The translations under genes and the position numbers were made by a program. Positions 63,518 to 64,000 of a stretch of 64,000 nucleotides of DNA are shown here, piece by piece. The DNA comes from Rahnella rivi (GTDB lineage: Bacteria; Pseudomonadota; Gammaproteobacteria; Enterobacterales; Enterobacteriaceae). The stretch lies in NCBI RefSeq assembly GCF_019049655.1, contig NZ_JAFMOX010000064.1, forward strand, positions 62,001-126,000. Direction: 5' to 3'. How positions within the stretch are numbered: the stretch's first letter is position 1; every line of letters starts with the position of its first letter. The notes under the pieces are model-generated. The model made no database searches. It had not been told where the DNA came from and worked only from the letters and a program-made list of their open reading frames with translations.

Positions 63518-64000
63518 ATGGAATCCACAGACACCAGACGCCTTTATCAACAACTGGCTGCCACGCTCAAGGAACGCATTGAATCCGGAGTCTATCCGGT
63601 TGGCGAGAAACTTCCCGCTGAACGTCTGATTTCCGATGAAATGAACGTCAGCCGCACCGTGGTGCGTGAAGCGATCATCATGCTGGAAGTGGAGGGCTAT
63701 GTGGAAGTGCGCAAAGGCTCGGGCATTCATGTCATGTCCAATCAGCAGCGCCATCTGGTTGTGCCGGATTGCGGCAGTGAATTTGGTACGGCAGGCCCGT
63801 TTGAACTGTTGCAGGCGCGCCAGCTGATTGAAAGCAACATCGCTGAATTTGCCGCCACGCAGGTGACCAAACAAGACATTATGCGCCTGATGGAAATTCA
63901 AGAGTACGCGCGGCAGGAAGACCGTTTCCGCGATTCGGAATGGGATCTGAAATTCCACGTGCAGGTGGCGCAGGCAACCCAAAACAGCGCACTGGCAACG
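63518..64000 (+). CDS. exuR: Hexuronate operon repressor ExuR (cut by window end)
   Basis: GntR-family (FadR subfamily) repressor of uxa/exu genes, relieved by galacturonate or glucuronate derivatives. The visible 161 residues start MESTDTRRLYQQLAATLKER. Winged HTH at about 10-75: GVYPVGEKLPAERLISDEMN, VSRTVVREAIIMLEVEGYVE; the FCD ligand domain begins near 100 (FELLQARQLIESNIAEFAAT) and is truncated by the window edge. The upstream palindrome-like GTTGTATGACAG (63448-63459) may be its own operator. Confidence 0.94.
   Translation, partial: MESTDTRRLYQQLAATLKERIESGVYPVGEKLPAERLISDEMNVSRTVVREAIIMLEVEGYVEVRKGSGIHVMSNQQRHLVVPDCGSEFGTAGPFELLQARQLIESNIAEFAATQVTKQDIMRLMEIQEYARQEDRFRDSEWDLKFHVQVAQATQNSALAT

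Noticed and set aside
1..64000. CRISPR array or rRNA operon
   Set aside because: No regularly spaced repeats of CRISPR type and no rRNA sequence were seen; the only tRNA recognised is leuX.

Overview
The window looks like an Enterobacterales chromosome. The core gene order lptG-lptF / pepA-holC-valS / yjgN-yjgM / rraB / argI / tabA / pyrL-pyrB-pyrI-ridA is essentially that of E. coli, but the other content points away from Escherichia: a single uxaCBA operon, an Anbu proteasome-like operon, and an IS903-type element. A Rahnella/Yersiniaceae-like genome is my best guess; that placement is inference from gene content only.

Region 1 (about 1-25000) is visibly AT-rich and accessory. It ends at a P4-type integrase (23734-25002) lying against the 3' end of a leuX tRNA-Leu(CAA) gene (25202-25286), the classic architecture of a genomic island. 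It carries an acid/stress module: gadB-gadC (glutamate decarboxylase and antiporter), a small HdeA/B-like secreted protein, yfdX, the evgA-evgS phosphorelay and the divergent emrK-emrY efflux pump. In E. coli most of these are EvgAS-linked but scattered; here they are contiguous, and EvgA-box-like inverted repeats precede yfdX and emrK. Next comes a complete chaperone-usher fimbrial operon (12244-18907; four pilin/adhesin genes, two chaperones, one usher), two paralogous LuxR-type regulators with pseudo-receiver N-termini, and a YmgB/AriR-family biofilm regulator. This suggests an island combining acid survival and adhesion.

Region 2 (25202-37179) is core: ampH, the lptF/lptG LPS-exporter permeases, pepA, holC, valS, an M48 peptidase, yjgN and yjgM.

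Region 3 (37223-44184) is a carbohydrate cassette placed between yjgM and rraB: an RpiR regulator, a beta-glucoside PTS IIBC and a GH1 6-phospho-beta-glucosidase on the plus strand, then a GH43 beta-xylosidase and a GPH-family (XynT-like) transporter on the minus strand.

Region 4 (44403-50707) returns to the core: rraB, argI with tandem ARG boxes, a GH13_18 sucrose-phosphorylase-like enzyme, tabA, then pyrLBI with a recognisable UTP-sensitive promoter and attenuator, and ridA.

Region 5 (50916-54848) is a four-gene Anbu operon (ATP-grasp, alpha-E, transglutaminase, Anbu peptidase). An IS903-like element without a target duplication (54945-55999) follows.

Region 6 (56022-64000) is hexuronate catabolism: ygjV, uxaA-uxaB-uxaC, and divergently exuT and exuR (cut by the window end). 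The 0.86 kb uxaC-exuT intergenic region contains a duplicated CRP-ExuR operator module.
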